A DNA stretch of 64,000 nt from CAZTPJ01 sp964614515 (GTDB taxonomy: Bacteria > Planctomycetota > Phycisphaerae > Phycisphaerales > UBA1924): positions 8,361 to 72,360 of the forward strand of contig CAZTPJ010000006.1 in assembly GCA_964614515.1 (NCBI GenBank), written 5' to 3'. Positions 25,467 to 33,133 of the stretch are shown here, in pieces. The translations under genes were made by a program, and so were the position numbers. Positions within the stretch are counted from its first letter, which is position 1. Each line of letters starts with the position of its first letter. Under the pieces are notes generated by a model that saw only the letters and a program-made list of their open reading frames with translations, was not told the DNA's origin and ran no database searches.

Positions 25467-25559
25467 GGTGTGTGTCGTCGGCGAATGGGTCGTAGGCGAC
25501 GAGTTGAAACCTGAGCGTCGGGCGTTTCTTTCCCGACTGCCTCGCGAGGAGAAAGAGAC

Positions 25560-25599
25560 ATGAAGAATTCGATCGTTGCGCTTCTTGGCGTCGCTGGTC
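25560..25599 (+). CDS. 5' fragment of a PEP-CTERM gene at a contig end
   Basis: The first 40 nt of the PEP-CTERM gene follow a GAGGAGAAAGAGAC ribosome site and then run into the N-gap. The 55 nt from 25545 to 25599 are identical to the first 55 nt after the gap (25700-25754). This is best explained as two contigs overlapping by one assembly k-mer, so this fragment is probably the same gene as 25715-26275 rather than a separate copy. Confidence 0.7.
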
Positions 25600-25699
25600 N
25601 NNNNNNNNNNNNNNNNNNNNNNNNNNNNNNNNNNNNNNNNNNNNNNNNNNNNNNNNNNNNNNNNNNNNNNNNNNNNNNNNNNNNNNNNNNNNNNNNNNN
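25600..25699. other. Scaffold gap (100 Ns)
   Basis: Exactly 100 Ns, the usual placeholder for a gap of unknown size. The flanks share 55 identical nucleotides that mark the start of a 583-bp repeat, so the break is repeat-induced. The true distance could be zero or negative, or could hide more gene copies. Confidence 0.95.
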
Positions 25700-25714
25700 C
25701 GAGGAGAAAGAGAC

Positions 25715-26275
25715 ATGAAGAATTCGATCGTTGCGCTTCTTGGCGTCGCTGGTCTGGCTACGGCTGCTTTCGGGCAGGCTGGTTGGAACATCGCGGTCAG
25801 CAATCAAGTCACCCCGACGACCCCGTCGGCGACGGTGACCGTTTCCGCGTTCTTCTCAGCCCAGGACCATGCGTTCGCCGCTGCCCTGTTCGCTCTTGTG
25901 GCGGCTGAGGCTGGCTGGTCGGGCAACACCGTTCTGCTCCCCCCGCCGAACAATCCCGGCGTGATCAACGGTGGTTCGATCGACGGGATCACGGCTGGCC
26001 AGATTCACTTCCCGCCGGTGGTGAATGCGAACCCCGCGAACCCGATCGCGGTGTTCGAGGCGACATGGAGCACGGGTGACTTTACCCCGCGTTCGGTTGA
26101 CGTGAACACCCGCACGACTCGCTTCGATGCATACATCAGCGCGACCAGCCCTGCTTCGCAGAGCCGTCTCGCTGGTCTGCTCGAAGGCGCTGGCGCGATC
26201 GAAGTCGTTCCCGCTCCGTCCGCTCTGGCGCTGCTCGGCATGGGCGCGCTGGTCGCTGGCCGTCGTCGCCGGTAA
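25715..26275 (+). CDS. PEP-CTERM-like exported protein, copy A
   Basis: A 186-residue protein with an N-terminal signal peptide (MKNSIVALLGVAGLATAAFG then Q) and a C-terminal sorting tail VPAPSALALLGMGALVAG plus four Arg. The tail has the PEP-CTERM order: Pro-rich motif, hydrophobic helix, basic end; VPAP replaces the usual VPEP. Such proteins are processed by exosortases and end up outside or in the envelope. The ~140-residue middle is Ala/Val/Pro/Thr-rich and probably beta-sandwich. It is identical in DNA to the copy 835 bp downstream from 15 nt before the ATG to 7 nt after the stop. Confidence 0.88.
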   Translation: MKNSIVALLGVAGLATAAFGQAGWNIAVSNQVTPTTPSATVTVSAFFSAQDHAFAAALFALVAAEAGWSGNTVLLPPPNNPGVINGGSIDGITAGQIHFPPVVNANPANPIAVFEATWSTGDFTPRSVDVNTRTTRFDAYISATSPASQSRLAGLLEGAGAIEVVPAPSALALLGMGALVAGRRRR

Positions 26276-26305
26276 TCCGCGAAGGATGACAGGCTCGAAT
26301 AACTC

Positions 26306-26337
26306 AAACCCCCTGGCCGTGAGGTCGGGGGGTTTTT
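26306..26337 (+). terminator. Intrinsic terminator after PEP-CTERM copy A
   Basis: AAACCCCC pairs with GGGGGTTT, extended inside by GGCC/GGTC around a GTGA loop, and is followed by a T-tract (TTTTT). A strong rho-independent terminator 30 bp past the stop codon. Its sequence differs from the terminator of copy B. Confidence 0.85.
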
Positions 26338-26427
26338 CATTGTCCGCCGTTTTTGTTCTAGTGCAATCCCCATTTTTAGAGAGTTTCGGTTGTACCGCGG
26401 TCCACCAAAAATGGTTTCGCGGGGGGC

Positions 26428-26456
26428 TTGACAAGTGGTCCGACTGTCGGTAATCT
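26428..26456 (+). promoter_or_regulatory. Sigma70-like promoter of PEP-CTERM copy B
   Basis: A perfect -35 TTGACA (26428-26433), a 17-bp spacer and TAATCT (26451-26456) precede the second copy. The gene starts at 26550, giving a leader of about 90 nt, like that of copy A. Confidence 0.75.
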
Positions 26457-26549
26457 GATTGCATCGAATGACGGTTGTTTCGTCATCGGTGAGTTGAGTT
26501 TTCGAGCCTTGGGGCATCGTCCCCGACATACTTTCGAGGAGAAAGAGAC

Positions 26550-27110
26550 ATGAAGAATTCGATCGTTGCGCTTCTTGGCGTCGCTGGTCTGGCTACGGCT
26601 GCTTTCGGGCAGGCTGGTTGGAACATCGCGGTCAGCAATCAAGTCACCCCGACGACCCCGTCGGCGACGGTGACCGTTTCCGCGTTCTTCTCAGCCCAGG
26701 ACCATGCGTTCGCCGCTGCCCTGTTCGCTCTTGTGGCGGCTGAGGCTGGCTGGTCGGGCAACACCGTTCTGCTCCCCCCGCCGAACAATCCCGGCGTGAT
26801 CAACGGTGGTTCGATCGACGGGATCACGGCTGGCCAGATTCACTTCCCGCCGGTGGTGAATGCGAACCCCGCGAACCCGATCGCGGTGTTCGAGGCGACA
26901 TGGAGCACGGGTGACTTTACCCCGCGTTCGGTTGACGTGAACACCCGCACGACTCGCTTCGATGCATACATCAGCGCGACCAGCCCTGCTTCGCAGAGCC
27001 GTCTCGCTGGTCTGCTCGAAGGCGCTGGCGCGATCGAAGTCGTTCCCGCTCCGTCCGCTCTGGCGCTGCTCGGCATGGGCGCGCTGGTCGCTGGCCGTCG
27101 TCGCCGGTAA
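26550..27110 (+). CDS. PEP-CTERM-like exported protein, copy B
   Basis: Encodes exactly the same 186 residues as copy A, with no nucleotide difference across 583 bp (26535-27117 versus 25700-26282). The region before the ribosome site and the region just past the stop are unrelated to those of copy A, so each copy has its own promoter and terminator. The same signal peptide and VPAPS sorting tail are present. No exosortase gene is in this window. Identity restricted to the coding unit points to recent duplication or gene conversion. Confidence 0.88.
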   Translation: MKNSIVALLGVAGLATAAFGQAGWNIAVSNQVTPTTPSATVTVSAFFSAQDHAFAAALFALVAAEAGWSGNTVLLPPPNNPGVINGGSIDGITAGQIHFPPVVNANPANPIAVFEATWSTGDFTPRSVDVNTRTTRFDAYISATSPASQSRLAGLLEGAGAIEVVPAPSALALLGMGALVAGRRRR

Positions 27111-27141
27111 TCCGCGACGCTGACAGAATGAAATCGACCCA

Positions 27142-27175
27142 GACCCCCCGCTCGACAGAGTGGGGGGTTCTTTTC
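27142..27175 (+). terminator. Intrinsic terminator after PEP-CTERM copy B
   Basis: ACCCCCC (27143-27149) pairs with GGGGGGT (27162-27168), with an inner CTC/GAG pair and a GACA loop, followed by TTCTTTT. A good rho-independent terminator 32 bp after the stop codon. Confidence 0.85.
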
Positions 27176-27241
27176 TGCGCGCGTGCGGCCATGGCCGCGA
27201 AGATCGCCCGCGGCGCGACACGATCTGCATGATCGGGAAAG

Positions 27242-27315
27242 TGGGCCTGGTTGGAGTCGAACCAACGACCTCACCCTTATCAGGGGTGCGCTCTAGCCAC
27301 CTGAGCTACAAGCCC
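27242..27315 (-). tRNA. tRNA-Ile (GAT)
   Basis: The minus strand folds as a standard 74-nt tRNA. The acceptor stem is GGGCTTG/CAGGCCC, the D-arm contains AGCTCAGGTGGCTAGAGC, the anticodon loop is CTGATAA with anticodon GAT, and the T-loop is GGTTCGACTCC. The 3' CCA is not encoded. It lies between the PEP-CTERM terminator and the persulfide dioxygenase gene, not in an rRNA operon. Confidence 0.95.
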
Positions 27316-27447
27316 GAGTTGTCGCCGGGCGTGGCCCGGCCCCGCCATCACGCGGGTCACTAGGATACGCCGACAAACGCCGCGTGTCATCTGCCACGGA
27401 ATGCTGGACATCCACGGCCGAGTTCGCGGGCGTAACCGGAGAACCTC

Positions 27448-28875
27448 ATGCTCCTGCGAATGCTCTATGACGACAAACTGGCGCAGGCGTCATACCTGCT
27501 GGCCTGTCAGCGATCCGGCGAGGCGCTCATCGTGGATCCGCAGCGCGACGTAGATCGATATCTCGACCTGGCCGCACGCGAAGGCGTGAGCATCACGGCC
27601 ATCGCCGAGACGCACATCCACGCGGACTATCTCTCCGGCGCCCGCGAACTGGCGGAGCGCACAGGGGCGAAGTTGCATGTCTCAGGGTGCGGAGGCGAAG
27701 ACTGGCAGTATCGGTGGCTGGACTCGTTTTCCGGCGGCGGGTCGTATGACGCGATGCGCGTTCGCGATGGCGATGCGTTCACGATCGGAGGGATCTCGCT
27801 GCGCGTGATGCACACGCCGGGGCACACGCCCGAGCACGTCTGCTTCCTCGTGACCGACAAGGGGGGGGGGGCGACGGAGCCGATGGGCGTGTTCACCGGC
27901 GACTTCGTGTTCGTGGGCGATCTTGGTCGCCCGGATCTGCTTGAAACCGCGGCCGGAACCGTCGGTGCAAAGGAGCCTTCGGCACGTCAGTTGTTTGTGA
28001 GCGTCAAGCGATTTCTTGAACTGGCGGACTATGTGCAGGTGTGGCCAGCGCATGGCTCGGGCAGTGCGTGTGGCAAGGCGCTGGGCGCGGTGGCGCAATC
28101 AACCGTGGGGTATGAACGTCGGTTCAATCCGGCGATTCGCGTGGCCGGGGAGGGCGAGTCGGCGTTTGTCGCGGCGATTCTGGAGGGTCAGCCCGAGCCG
28201 CCGTTGTATTTCGCGCGGATGAAGCGGGAGAATCGCGACGGCCCTGCGGTACTGGGCGAGTTGCCGCGGCCGTCGGAGATGTCAGCGCGCGACCTGGCGG
28301 GGCTTGATGCGAAGGCGTGCGCGATCATCGACACGCGGTCGTGGCGCGAGTTCAAGCAGGGCCACCTGCCCGGGTCGCTGTATCTGCCGCTGAACTCGTC
28401 GTTTCCGACGGACGCGGGTTCGTTCGTGCGCGGAGGCGAGCCGATCTATCTGATTCTTGATGGATCGCGCGTGGAAGAGGGTGTGCGGGATCTGGTGCGC
28501 ATCGGGCTTGATGATGTTCGCGGGTGGTGTTCGCCGGCGTCGCTCAAGGCGTACGCGGGAGGGGGGGGGACGATGGCGACATCGCGGGATGTGGATGTTC
28601 GCGAGGCGGCGGCGTATGTACGTGAGTCCGGGGCGTTTGTGCTCGACGTGCGCCGCGCATCGGAACATGCGCAGGGCACCCTGCCCGGGGCGAAGAACAT
28701 CGCGCACACGCGACTGGCGGCGCATCTGACGGAGTTGCCCAAAGACCGCCCGATCCTCGTGCATTGTCAGGCGGGCGGACGTTCCGCGCGGGCGGTGGCG
28801 CTGCTGCGTCGCGAGGGGTTTGACGCGGTGAACCTGGCGAATGGGTATGCAGGGTGGATGGCGGTGAATGGGTGA
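27448..28875 (+). CDS. Persulfide dioxygenase-like MBL hydrolase fused to two rhodanese domains
   Basis: A 475-residue protein. The N-terminal ~240 residues form a metallo-beta-lactamase fold with THIHADYLSG (H56-x-H58-x-D60) and HTPGHTPEH, as in ETHE1/CstB-type persulfide dioxygenases. Two rhodanese domains follow. The first (around DTRSWREFKQGHLPGS) has no Cys at the usual active-site position; the second has the active loop CQAGGRSAR near the C-terminus. It probably oxidises or transfers sulfane sulfur. An 11-G homopolymer (27861-27871) sits in the MBL coding sequence. Start: ATG at 27448, preceded by GGAG. Confidence 0.9.
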   Translation: MLLRMLYDDKLAQASYLLACQRSGEALIVDPQRDVDRYLDLAAREGVSITAIAETHIHADYLSGARELAERTGAKLHVSGCGGEDWQYRWLDSFSGGGSYDAMRVRDGDAFTIGGISLRVMHTPGHTPEHVCFLVTDKGGGATEPMGVFTGDFVFVGDLGRPDLLETAAGTVGAKEPSARQLFVSVKRFLELADYVQVWPAHGSGSACGKALGAVAQSTVGYERRFNPAIRVAGEGESAFVAAILEGQPEPPLYFARMKRENRDGPAVLGELPRPSEMSARDLAGLDAKACAIIDTRSWREFKQGHLPGSLYLPLNSSFPTDAGSFVRGGEPIYLILDGSRVEEGVRDLVRIGLDDVRGWCSPASLKAYAGGGGTMATSRDVDVREAAAYVRESGAFVLDVRRASEHAQGTLPGAKNIAHTRLAAHLTELPKDRPILVHCQAGGRSARAVALLRREGFDAVNLANGYAGWMAVNG

Positions 28876-28921
28876 TAGTGGTACGCCACACCGGAAAGGT
28901 TACGATGAGGTTGGCACACTT

Positions 28922-29224
28922 TCATCGCGCGCGACGCTGCTTCCAAATGGTGGGATCTCGCTTGGCGTGAAGTACGCCGAGGACAATCGTTGATTCCACT
29001 TCAAGTGTGAAGAAGACGCCAAAGGGAAATCGGCGCATGAGCGCGCGTCGTAGTCCGTGGTCCACGACCGGGAATGACTCAGGGCTGCGATCAGCAGCCG
29101 CCAGCACCGCTTCGAGCGAGAGCAGGAACTCGTCACCCAAGCCGACTCGCTGGGATTCATACCACGCGAACGCCTGTTCGATGTCGGCTTCGGCTTCTGG
29201 TTCGATTCGCAGGCGCGTGTTCAC
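28922..29224 (-). CDS. RelE/ParE-family toxin
   Basis: A 100-residue ParE-type protein starting at a GTG (29224) that overlaps the antitoxin stop by 4 bp. It has AEADIEQAFAWYESQRVGLG near the N-terminus and RRFPFGVFFTLE then VLGVLHAKRDP at the end, the usual ParE pattern. ParE toxins target gyrase, RelE toxins mRNA; the paired antitoxin type suggests ParE. Convergent with the persulfide dioxygenase gene. Confidence 0.88.
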   Translation of the reverse strand: MNTRLRIEPEAEADIEQAFAWYESQRVGLGDEFLLSLEAVLAAADRSPESFPVVDHGLRRALMRRFPFGVFFTLEVESTIVLGVLHAKRDPTIWKQRRAR

Positions 29225-29457
29225 TTGTTTCGTCGCACTCGCTGCTTGACGTCGCTCCACGACGAGCCAGCCACGACGCCTCGAGCGGTCCGTGTTCGAT
29301 AGGCCTTGAGGCGTCGCTCAAGTTCCTTTGTTTGCGCCGCGGAGAGAGTCAGCGCTTCCGGATCTTTCGCGACGCTGTCCCACAAATCCTGGATGAGCTG
29401 GATTCGTTCGGCGACGCTAAGTTCGGCGAGTTGCTGTGCGAGATTGGCTTCATTCAT
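29221..29457 (-). CDS. Addiction-module antitoxin (TIGR02574-type)
   Basis: A 78-residue acidic/helical protein beginning MNEANLAQQLAELSVAERI and containing LIQDLWDSVAKDPEALTLS and AQTKELERRLKAY. This is the usual layout of the putative addiction-module component that pairs with ParE-like toxins. Start: ATG at 29457; the open frame extends to a TTG at 29517. A TATAAT box lies 23 bp upstream on the same strand. Confidence 0.88.
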   Translation of the reverse strand: MNEANLAQQLAELSVAERIQLIQDLWDSVAKDPEALTLSAAQTKELERRLKAYRTRTARGVVAGSSWSDVKQRVRRNK

Positions 29458-29479
29458 CGGATCGTCGCTCCTTGGTTGG

Positions 29480-29510
29480 ATTATAGGGTTTCCAGAGGTT
29501 CGCGGCGCAA
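29480..29510 (-). promoter_or_regulatory. Probable promoter of the ParE-type toxin-antitoxin operon
   Basis: On the minus strand a consensus -10 box TATAAT occupies 29480-29485. A weak -35 (TTGCGC, 29505-29510) stands 19 bp upstream, a slightly long spacing. It faces the antitoxin ATG at 29457. Confidence 0.5.
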
Positions 29511-29587
29511 GGCGCAATCGCGATCAGAGGACTTGGCGCGGCCGGGTCGGGGGAGGTATGCTAACGGGACTTCCACGGAGATTTGCC

Positions 29588-30934
29588 ATGTCGCTGAGGT
29601 TTCTGAGTGCATCGTTGACGGGGCTGGTGTGTGCATTTCCGGCGTTCGCGCAGGACTTGACGATCCACGCGGGGCCGCAGCGCGAGGCGATCGCGATTGT
29701 CAACGCGACGATTCACCCTGTGAGCGGGCCGTCGATCGAGCGCGGCTACATCCATTTTGAGGATGGCGTCATCACGGCGGTGGGCGGGGGAGATTTCGCG
29801 CTCGCCGGGCCGGGGACGGTGATCGATGCGACGGGCAAGCATGTGTATCCGGGCATGATCGGCGCGGTGACGCAGATTGGCCTTTCTGAAATCTCATCCG
29901 TTCGGGCGATGCTGGATCATCGTGAGGTTGGCGATGTGTCGCCGGAGGTTCGTGCGGCCGTGGCGGTGAATCCGGATTCGTGGCTGATTCCCGTCGCGCG
30001 TTCATCGGGGATTCTGACCGTGGGTTCATTTCCGACGGGTGGCCGGATTCCGGGTCGCGCGAGCGTGATGCGGCTCAATGGTTGGACGTGGGAAGAGATG
30101 GCCGTGAAGCAAAGCGCGGGGCTGATCGTCAACTGGCCCAACGTGCGTCCCGTGCGTGCGTGGTGGATGACCGACAGCGATGAACAGCAGCAGCAGGGGA
30201 TCAGCACGGCGATGCAGGCGATTGAGCAGGCGTTTGATACGGCGCTGGCGTATCAACGTGCGCGGCAGGCGGATCCATCGCATCCGGTTGACCTTCGCTG
30301 GGAGGCGATGGGCGAGTTTCAGAGTCCGCGATCGATCGACCCCGAAGCGAGCGAGGATGCGAAGGCTTCACCGTTGTTCATCTTCGCCCAGGAAGTTGAG
30401 CAGATCACGTCGGCCGTGACATGGGCAACGGGGCGTGGGCTGAATCCGGTGATTGTGGGCGGGCGTGATGCGCCGATGGTTTCGGAGTTGCTCAAGCAGC
30501 ATGATGTGCCTGTGATCGTGCTTGGCACGCACGCATTTCCGCGCCGGGCGGACTCGCCGCATGACGAGGCGTTCACGCTGCCCGCACGGCTGGAGGCCGC
30601 GGGCGTGCGATGGTGCCTCGCCAGCGGCGAAGAGCCGGGACACGAGCGGAACCTGCCGCACAATGCGGCCACGGCCGTGGAGCATGGACTCGCCGAGGAT
30701 GTCGCGATCGCGTCGATCACGCTTCGCGCGGCACAAGTTCTCGGCGTGGGCGATGTCCTCGGCTCGCTGGAGGTCGGCAAGGCCGCGACGCTGATCGTGA
30801 CGGATGGCTCGCCGCTGGAAATTCGCACGAACATCGAGCGTGCCTTCATCGACGGGCGCACCATTGACCTGACGAACAAGCAGACGGTGCTGGATGGGAA
30901 GTATCGTGAGAAGTATCGGCAGCAGGGGCAGTGA
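29588..30934 (+). CDS. Exported amidohydrolase (imidazolonepropionase-like)
   Basis: A 448-residue exported protein. The signal peptide ends near AFAQ (residue ~22). The N-terminal IVNATIHPVSGPSIERGYI and ITAVG-x-G are the usual start of amidohydrolase-family proteins, and VLGVGDVLGSLEVGKAATLIV the usual end. The canonical HxH after YPGMI is missing: GAVTQIGLSE stands there, so metal binding may be lost. Similar proteins are often encoded in pairs in planctomycetes, and the role is unknown. Start: ATG at 29588. Downstream lies the decayed vapC remnant, antisense. Confidence 0.8.
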   Translation: MSLRFLSASLTGLVCAFPAFAQDLTIHAGPQREAIAIVNATIHPVSGPSIERGYIHFEDGVITAVGGGDFALAGPGTVIDATGKHVYPGMIGAVTQIGLSEISSVRAMLDHREVGDVSPEVRAAVAVNPDSWLIPVARSSGILTVGSFPTGGRIPGRASVMRLNGWTWEEMAVKQSAGLIVNWPNVRPVRAWWMTDSDEQQQQGISTAMQAIEQAFDTALAYQRARQADPSHPVDLRWEAMGEFQSPRSIDPEASEDAKASPLFIFAQEVEQITSAVTWATGRGLNPVIVGGRDAPMVSELLKQHDVPVIVLGTHAFPRRADSPHDEAFTLPARLEAAGVRWCLASGEEPGHERNLPHNAATAVEHGLAEDVAIASITLRAAQVLGVGDVLGSLEVGKAATLIVTDGSPLEIRTNIERAFIDGRTIDLTNKQTVLDGKYREKYRQQGQ

Positions 30935-30944
30935 GAGCGGAGCA

Positions 30945-31112
30945 CGTCACGGTTGAATAGAACTCGATGAGCACTTGCTGGGCGACACAAAGTTGCACTC
31001 GGCCGCGCTCACAATCTTCAAGAAGAGTTCAGCTCGCTGCGTGCGCCGCCATGTCTTTGAAGTTGGCGTAGACGAGGACATTCGTATCGACCAACGCGAG
31101 ATCAAGCGACAT
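30945..31112 (-). pseudogene. Remnant of a VapC-like PIN-domain toxin
   Basis: Starting at an ATG that overlaps the antitoxin gene (31112), the frame reads MSLDLALVDTNVLVYANFKD, a typical PIN-domain start with the first catalytic Asp (D9). A TGA interrupts it after 27 codons (31029-31031). The same frame then continues with QLCVAQQVLIEFYSTVT, the expected next PIN segment. The homology ends at the amidohydrolase gene. So the toxin is broken by a nonsense codon and truncated at the 3' end. Confidence 0.75.
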
Positions 31113-31323
31113 CGTCGTAGAGTTCCTCTCGGGTCAACGTTCCGAAAACTCTCCCGGGACGCGCGTGCTTCGCAAGTCGCTCGCCGACGTTCGGGTGTCC
31201 GTTCAGATCCGAGGGCCGCGAACCCTCTCGCGGTGTCGAAAGTTCTCGACGAAGTATCTCCACGACGCTTGCAAGGGCCTTGGCCACGGGGTCCGGGATG
31301 TCTCGTACGTCGATATGGTCCAT
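31102..31323 (-). CDS. VapB-like antitoxin, orphaned
   Basis: A 73-residue protein starting MDHIDVRDIPDPVAK and ending RVFGTLTREELYDDVA; the C-terminal G-x-LTREELYDD is common in VapB antitoxins. The stop overlaps the ATG of the broken VapC reading frame by the usual few bases, so the pair once formed an operon. Start: ATG at 31323; the upstream open extension to 31500 has no ribosome site or domain. With no functional toxin, the gene is probably decaying. Confidence 0.7.
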   Translation of the reverse strand: MDHIDVRDIPDPVAKALASVVEILRRELSTPREGSRPSDLNGHPNVGERLAKHARPGRVFGTLTREELYDDVA

Positions 31324-31491
31324 TGGGAATGCCAATTCATTCTGGCAGATCTGTGCTCCTCTCAGGATTACACACTGGTTCCCTGCCTCAGGTTCAGTGC
31401 GCGCGGGTCGTCGCTGACGACATTGCGGCTCGGAGTCTGGTATTGGGACGCGGCTTGTGGTATGCTGTGAGGGACCACGGAGGAATGATCC

Positions 31492-32991
31492 ATGATGCAC
31501 ACGCGAATTCGTCGGCTGCAGCAGGCCATCGCTGCCTTAGCACCCATCATCGTTGCGTCGGCAGCCACCGCCCAACCTGACGCCGTGGAAGGGGTTCAGG
31601 TGGTCCGATATGACGGACACCGCGTGGTGACGATCGACATTGCCGATCCAGCGATACTGGACCGCGTGGTCGATCTTGGTCTTGACCTGTGGTGTTGCGA
31701 GCCGCGGCGCGGGCCGACGCACTTTCGGGTTCGGCCGGAGGTCATGGCCGCGCTGGATGCGTCCGGGATCGCGTATCGCGTCGAGATCGAGAACGTGCAG
31801 GCGGATGTGGATGCCGAGGCCGAGCGGATCCGCGCGGGTCGACGCGGGGTGATTCGTCCGCCGGCGCTGCACGGCGAGCCCGGCGGTGCGCCCGATGCGG
31901 GCGACTGGTTCGCGGATTTCAAGAACCTTGACGCGATCGTGACGCGGATGGATGAACTGGCCGCGCTACGGCCGGACATTGCCACACGATTCACGTTCGG
32001 CTCGACGCACAACGGGCGTCAGATCGAGGGCCTGCGCATCACCAACGACGCGGCGAACGAGGGTCGATGCAAGCCGGTGATGCTGTTCAACTCGACGCAG
32101 CACGCGCGGGAGTGGATCGCGCCGATGACGACGATGTTCCTCGCCGAACATCTGGTGACAAACCACGGTTCCGTTCCGCGCATTACGGACCTGGTCGATC
32201 GCGTCGAGTTTCTGATCGTTCCCGTGAGCAATCCGGATGGCTACGTGCATTCGTGGACGACGAGTCGCTTCTGGCGAAAAAACCGCCGCAACAACGGCAA
32301 CGGCACGTTCGGCGTGGATTTGAATCGCAACTGGGGGCACATGTGGGGCATCTCGCTGCCGCATCAATCGGCCGGAAATGGAAACCCATCGAGCGATGTG
32401 TACTGGGGGCCGTCGGCGTTCTCAGAGCCGGAGACACAGGCGCTGCGCGATCTCGTGTTGAGCAAGCCCGGCTTTCGCGGACACAACGATGTGCATTCGC
32501 ACGGGCAGATGCTGTTGCATCCGTGGGCGTGGACATCGCAGGATTCGCCCCACGCCGCGTGGTTTCTCGAAACGGGCACGGAAATGCGATCGCGGATTCT
32601 CGCGGTCCATGGGCTGACGTATCGACCGGGCAAGTGGTACAACGTGTTGTATCCCTCGGCAGGTGCGGCCGTGGACTGGATGTACGCCGATCGCGGCGCG
32701 GTGACGTACACGGTGGAGTTGCGCGGCGGTCGATTCGATCCCGCGCCGAGCCACATCCGTCCGTGCGGTGAGGAGAACCTGGAGGCGTTTCTGTACCACT
32801 CAGAATGGGTGATGGATGAGTTTCCGTTCAAGGCGGACTGGAACGGGGACTGCGTGTACGACATTTTCGATTTCCTCGCGTTTCAGAACGACTTTGCGGC
32901 ACGGCTGCCGCGGGCGGACTACAACGGGGACTTGATCTTTGACATCTTTGACTTTCTTGAGTTTGCGAATGATTTTGCGATTCAGCGATGA
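31492..32991 (+). CDS. Secreted M14 zinc carboxypeptidase with dockerin-like C-terminus
   Basis: A 499-residue exported enzyme. After a signal peptide (to about AATAQ) comes a ~100-residue pro-region, then an M14 domain: zinc ligands in STQHAREWIAP (His, Glu), NPDGY, the substrate-binding GVDLNRNW, a second zinc His near NDVHSHGQ, and the catalytic Glu in TYTVELRGG. The last ~60 residues hold two GC-type dockerin-like units (DIFDFLAFQNDF and DIFDFLEFANDF). It probably trims C-terminal residues from peptides at or outside the cell surface. Start: ATG at 31492, with GGAGGAATG just upstream; the second codon is also ATG. Confidence 0.92.
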   Translation: MMHTRIRRLQQAIAALAPIIVASAATAQPDAVEGVQVVRYDGHRVVTIDIADPAILDRVVDLGLDLWCCEPRRGPTHFRVRPEVMAALDASGIAYRVEIENVQADVDAEAERIRAGRRGVIRPPALHGEPGGAPDAGDWFADFKNLDAIVTRMDELAALRPDIATRFTFGSTHNGRQIEGLRITNDAANEGRCKPVMLFNSTQHAREWIAPMTTMFLAEHLVTNHGSVPRITDLVDRVEFLIVPVSNPDGYVHSWTTSRFWRKNRRNNGNGTFGVDLNRNWGHMWGISLPHQSAGNGNPSSDVYWGPSAFSEPETQALRDLVLSKPGFRGHNDVHSHGQMLLHPWAWTSQDSPHAAWFLETGTEMRSRILAVHGLTYRPGKWYNVLYPSAGAAVDWMYADRGAVTYTVELRGGRFDPAPSHIRPCGEENLEAFLYHSEWVMDEFPFKADWNGDCVYDIFDFLAFQNDFAARLPRADYNGDLIFDIFDFLEFANDFAIQR

Positions 32992-33035
32992 GCGCAGGCT
33001 CCAAGCGAGCGACGTTCCACACCCGATGAGTCGGG

Positions 33036-33060
33036 CACAGGCGAGACGCCCGTGCCACCG
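33036..33060. repeat. CACAGGCGAGACGCC-type repeat, 25 nt
   Basis: These 25 nt recur identically inside the M19 dipeptidase gene (48171-48195), inverted with three differences at about 48211-48240, and as a variant at about 6057-6080. Here it sits in the 142-bp spacer between the M14 and fpg genes. Confidence 0.75.
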
Positions 33061-33133
33061 CTGGCGTGCCACGCGCGGTTGTGGCCACGGGCGGTTGTGT
33101 CACCGACTGTTCAGTGCATTCCGGCACCCGCCT

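Noticed and set aside
25560..25599. A third PEP-CTERM gene copy left of the gap
   Set aside because: The flanks of the gap share exactly 55 nt, so this is best read as the overlapping end of the same gene.
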